Assembly (NCBI GenBank): GCA_002367285.1
Contig: DFBF01000075.1
Coordinates: 5,891 to 13,529 of the forward strand
DNA length: 7,639 nucleotides
Source of the DNA: Rhodobacteraceae bacterium UBA3087
Lineage (GTDB): Bacteria; Pseudomonadota; Alphaproteobacteria; Rhodobacterales; Rhodobacteraceae
Direction of reading: 5' to 3'
In this document: in pieces, positions 6,641 to 7,639 of the stretch
Layout of the letters: every line of letters begins with the position of its first letter
Numbering within the stretch: position 1 is the stretch's first letter
Notes under the pieces: model-generated
The model's database searches: none
Told to the model about the DNA's origin: nothing
What the model saw: the letters and a program-made list of their open reading frames with translations, nothing else
Made by a program: the position numbers and the translations under genes

Positions 6641-6702
6641 TGAGGTGCCCCTAAATTAGTAGACGCTTTGCTTGGTAACTTTGGAACCAAGGAGAGATGG
6701 AT

Positions 6703-6893
6703 ATGAACAAGAGAATTCGGTTTACGGATGAGTTTAAACAGGATGCGGTGGCGCAAATTGTTGAGCGTGGATACGCAGTCAGCGAGGTCGCGGAGCGGCT
6801 CGGGATCAGCACCAAATCTGTGTACACTTGGAAAGGCCAGTTTGCGAAGTCGCCGCGTGTCAGGGCGGGGACGTCAGAACAGGCTGCTGAGAT
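6703..6893 (+). pseudogene. IS3-family transposase orfA, N-terminal part only
   Basis: Reads MNKRIRFTDEFKQDAVAQIV, then ERGYAVSEVAERLGISTKSV and YTWKGQFAKSPRV: the helix-turn-helix that binds IS ends in IS3-family OrfA. The start at 6703 is preferred over the ATG at 6697 because AAGGAG (6689-6694) is 8 bases from 6703 but only 2 from 6697. Family similarity stops after EQAAE (about 6893); the usual coiled-coil region with the frameshift window to orfB is missing. The open frame then runs through unrelated DNA and into hairpin element 1, where it ends at TAA 7030-7032. Confidence 0.8.
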
Positions 6894-6976
6894 GGTAATC
6901 CTCCCCAAAACTAAGGGGATGCGGAAGTGGAATTTTCTCGGCAAGATATCTGAGGAGATTTTGATGAAGATGACGA
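6893..6976 (+). other. Unrelated 84-bp filler replacing the middle of the IS
   Basis: Joins orfA to orfB in place of the missing roughly 0.4-0.5 kb. It contains a TCCCC/GGGGA inverted repeat (6903-6920 region) and a good ribosome site, GAGGAG (6953-6958), 5 bases before an ATGAAGATG. This looks like the left end and start of orfA of a different IS, which would mean a second insertion followed by deletion. That identity is inferred from layout only. An in-frame TGA (6971-6973) lies just before the resumed orfB frame. Confidence 0.4.
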
Positions 6977-7015
6977 GACACCGTTTGGGTGACAGACATC
7001 ACGTACATCAAAACC

Positions 7016-7052
7016 CCTTCTCGGGCATGTAAACATGCCCTGCCAGGCAATG
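7016..7052 (+). repeat. Double-hairpin element, copy 1 (37 nt)
   Basis: Starts CCTTCTC, then a perfect 7-bp stem GGGCATG (7023-7029) / CATGCCC (7034-7040) with loop TAAA, then the TGCCAGGCA core (7041-7049) and end ATG. It separates ACC (Thr) from CAT (His) of orfB; removal gives the expected IKT-HEGW join. In the incoming orfB frame it has no stop, but leaves the frame shifted, and a TGA follows at 7055. No target-site duplication is visible. Confidence 0.82.
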
Positions 7053-7117
7053 CATGAGGGTTGGTCCTATCTGGCCGTCGTGATTGATCTGTTCTCAAGG
7101 CGTATCGTTGGATGGTC

Positions 7118-7158
7118 CCCTCTCGGCAGATTGCTACACAATCGCCTGCCGGGCAATG
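7118..7158 (+). repeat. Double-hairpin element, copy 2 (41 nt)
   Basis: Starts CCCTCTC. The first hairpin is GGC-A-GATTG (7125-7133) against CAATC-GCC (7139-7146), loop CTACA, with one bulged A. The second contains TGCCGGGCA (7147-7155) and the end is ATG. Removal joins TC to A ATG CAA, giving VGWS-MQSRMTTDLALQ. An equally good boundary, 7119-7159, would place it exactly between codons. Confidence 0.78.
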
Positions 7159-7252
7159 AATGCAATCACGCATGACCACGGACCTCGCCTTGCAGGCATT
7201 GCTGAGCGCAGTTTGGCGACGCAAGCCAAAGCACAAGGTCATGATCCACTCC

Positions 7253-7292
7253 CCCTCTCGTGCATTGATACGCAATACTCTGCCGGGCAGCG
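7253..7292 (+). repeat. Double-hairpin element, copy 3 (40 nt)
   Basis: Starts CCCTCTC and ends GCG. The second hairpin, CTGC-CGG-GCAG (7280-7290), is perfect. The first is imperfect: ATTG (7264-7267) / CAAT (7273-7276) with a few outer mismatched pairs. It lies immediately before the codon of the second catalytic Asp; removal gives MIHS-DQGSQF. The left boundary is ambiguous by up to 2 bases because of a C run. Confidence 0.78.
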
Positions 7293-7385
7293 GATCAAGG
7301 TTCTCAATTCACCAGTAAAGAGTGGCAATCGTTCCTTGGCAAACACGATTTAATGGCCAACATGAGCAGGCGAGGAAACTGCCAT

Positions 7386-7422
7386 CCCTCTCACACATGC
7401 AAACATGTGTTGCCGGGCAACG
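7386..7422 (+). repeat. Double-hairpin element, copy 4 (37 nt)
   Basis: Starts CCCTCTC, then a perfect 7-bp stem ACACATG (7393-7399) / CATGTGT (7404-7410) with loop CAAA, overlapping a second hairpin GTTGC-CGG-GCAAC (7409-7421), end ACG. It separates CAT (His) and GAC (Asp), and only this exact boundary restores the family sequence RGNCH-DNAVAES. Same length and layout as copy 1, with three compensatory changes in stem 1. Confidence 0.85.
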
Positions 7423-7639
7423 GACAATGCAGTTGCAGAGAGCTTCTTCCAGCTGCTGAAACGCGAACGGATCAGGCGGCGTACGTACCAGACACGCGAC
7501 GCTGCAAGGCAGGACGTGTTCGACTATATCGAGATGTTCTACAATCCAAACCGCAAGCACACGAACAACGGCATGCTGTCGCCAATTGAATATGAAGAAA
7601 GACAGTGTAAATTGAACAAGGCAGGTGTCTAGAAAACGA

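Larger units (their letters stand above)
6977..7632 (+). pseudogene. IS3-family transposase orfB (DDE integrase), 5' truncated, split by four hairpin elements
   Basis: Five blocks encode consecutive parts of the OrfB catalytic domain: DTVWVTDITYIKT (6977-7015), HEGWSYLAVVIDLFSRRIVG..S (7053-7117), MQSRMTTDLALQALL..MIHS (7159-7252), DQGSQFTSKEWQSFLG..NCH (7293-7385) and DNAVAESFFQLL..NKAGV (7423-7632). Removing the four inserts (155 nt in total) leaves 501 nt, a single open frame of 166 residues plus stop. In this joined protein the triad is D7 (TDITY), D67 (SDQGS) and E103 (AESFF), with exactly 35 residues between the second D and E, the DD(35)E spacing of the family. The first half of OrfB is missing. 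As DNA stands, the frame breaks at each insert, so no full product is expected unless the inserts are removed or bypassed. Confidence 0.85.
6641..7639 (+). mobile_element. IS3-family insertion sequence, internally deleted, right end outside the window
   Basis: Contains orfA (HTH) and orfB (DDE integrase) remains in the usual order. The left end starts about 6641 (TGAGGTGCCCCTAAATT...TAGACGC). The complement of its inner part, GCGTCTA, matches GTGTCTA at 7625-7631, which holds the orfB stop codon; this is the inner part of the right inverted repeat. The outer roughly 11-12 bases of the right end (expected to resemble GGGGCACCTCA) fall just past the window. The copy has lost the 3' part of orfA and the 5' part of orfB and carries four extra short hairpin elements in orfB. 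It sits inside the integrase remnant. Confidence 0.82.

Noticed and set aside
7353..7589. 78-codon frame starting MANMSRRGNCHPSHTC
   Set aside because: It is orfB read into hairpin element 4 and then out of frame; the true coding frame resumes as DNAVAES after the element.

Overview
The window looks like chromosomal DNA of an alphaproteobacterium, most likely Rhodobacterales (Roseobacter group). The reasons are GC-rich coding with typical third-position bias, a fused double-ATPase peptide-type ABC transporter, a small VOC protein ending with the WSxTKKxPK tail I associate with this group, a glycine-rich SSB ending DDEIPF, and an IS3-family element of a kind common in these genomes. This assignment is from memory of protein families; no search was run.

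Layout. Positions 1-3202 hold the last two genes of a plus-strand peptide/nickel-type ABC importer operon: a DppC/OppC-like permease whose start lies outside the window, and a 695-residue ATPase that fuses DppD-like and DppF-like halves. A strong hairpin terminator at 3249-3276 serves both this operon and a small convergent gene (75 aa, minus). A VOC/glyoxalase-like gene (to 4228) has lost its proper start by apparent single-base changes. Next is an antibiotic-biosynthesis-monooxygenase-like gene (4277-4615) whose start codon directly abuts a perfect 9-bp hairpin. It meets, stop to stop, a minus-strand pair: a secreted hypothetical protein (4612-4992) and a secreted lytic transglycosylase (4997-5584). 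The transglycosylase is divergent from ssb (5736-6281), and the intergenic region carries a long interrupted palindrome.

From about 6282 to the end the DNA is accessory. After an ssb-downstream hairpin come the decayed N-terminal part of a tyrosine-recombinase-like gene with a frameshift, then an IS3-family element starting near 6641 whose right end is cut off by the window end. The IS has lost the end of orfA and the front of orfB, replaced by about 85 bp of unrelated DNA.

The most striking feature is inside the rest of orfB. Four short related elements of 37, 41, 40 and 37 nt, each with a CCYTCTC start, a variable hairpin, a second hairpin around TGCCRGGCA and an RYG end, interrupt the transposase. 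Removing exactly these four segments restores one open frame of 166 codons with the catalytic D-D-E triad and a 35-residue D-to-E spacing. The first hairpins of copies 1 and 4 are perfect and differ by three compensatory pair changes. This is the best candidate for an undescribed system: a family of tiny double-hairpin insertion elements, which may be simple genomic parasites, or may be removed or bypassed at RNA level.
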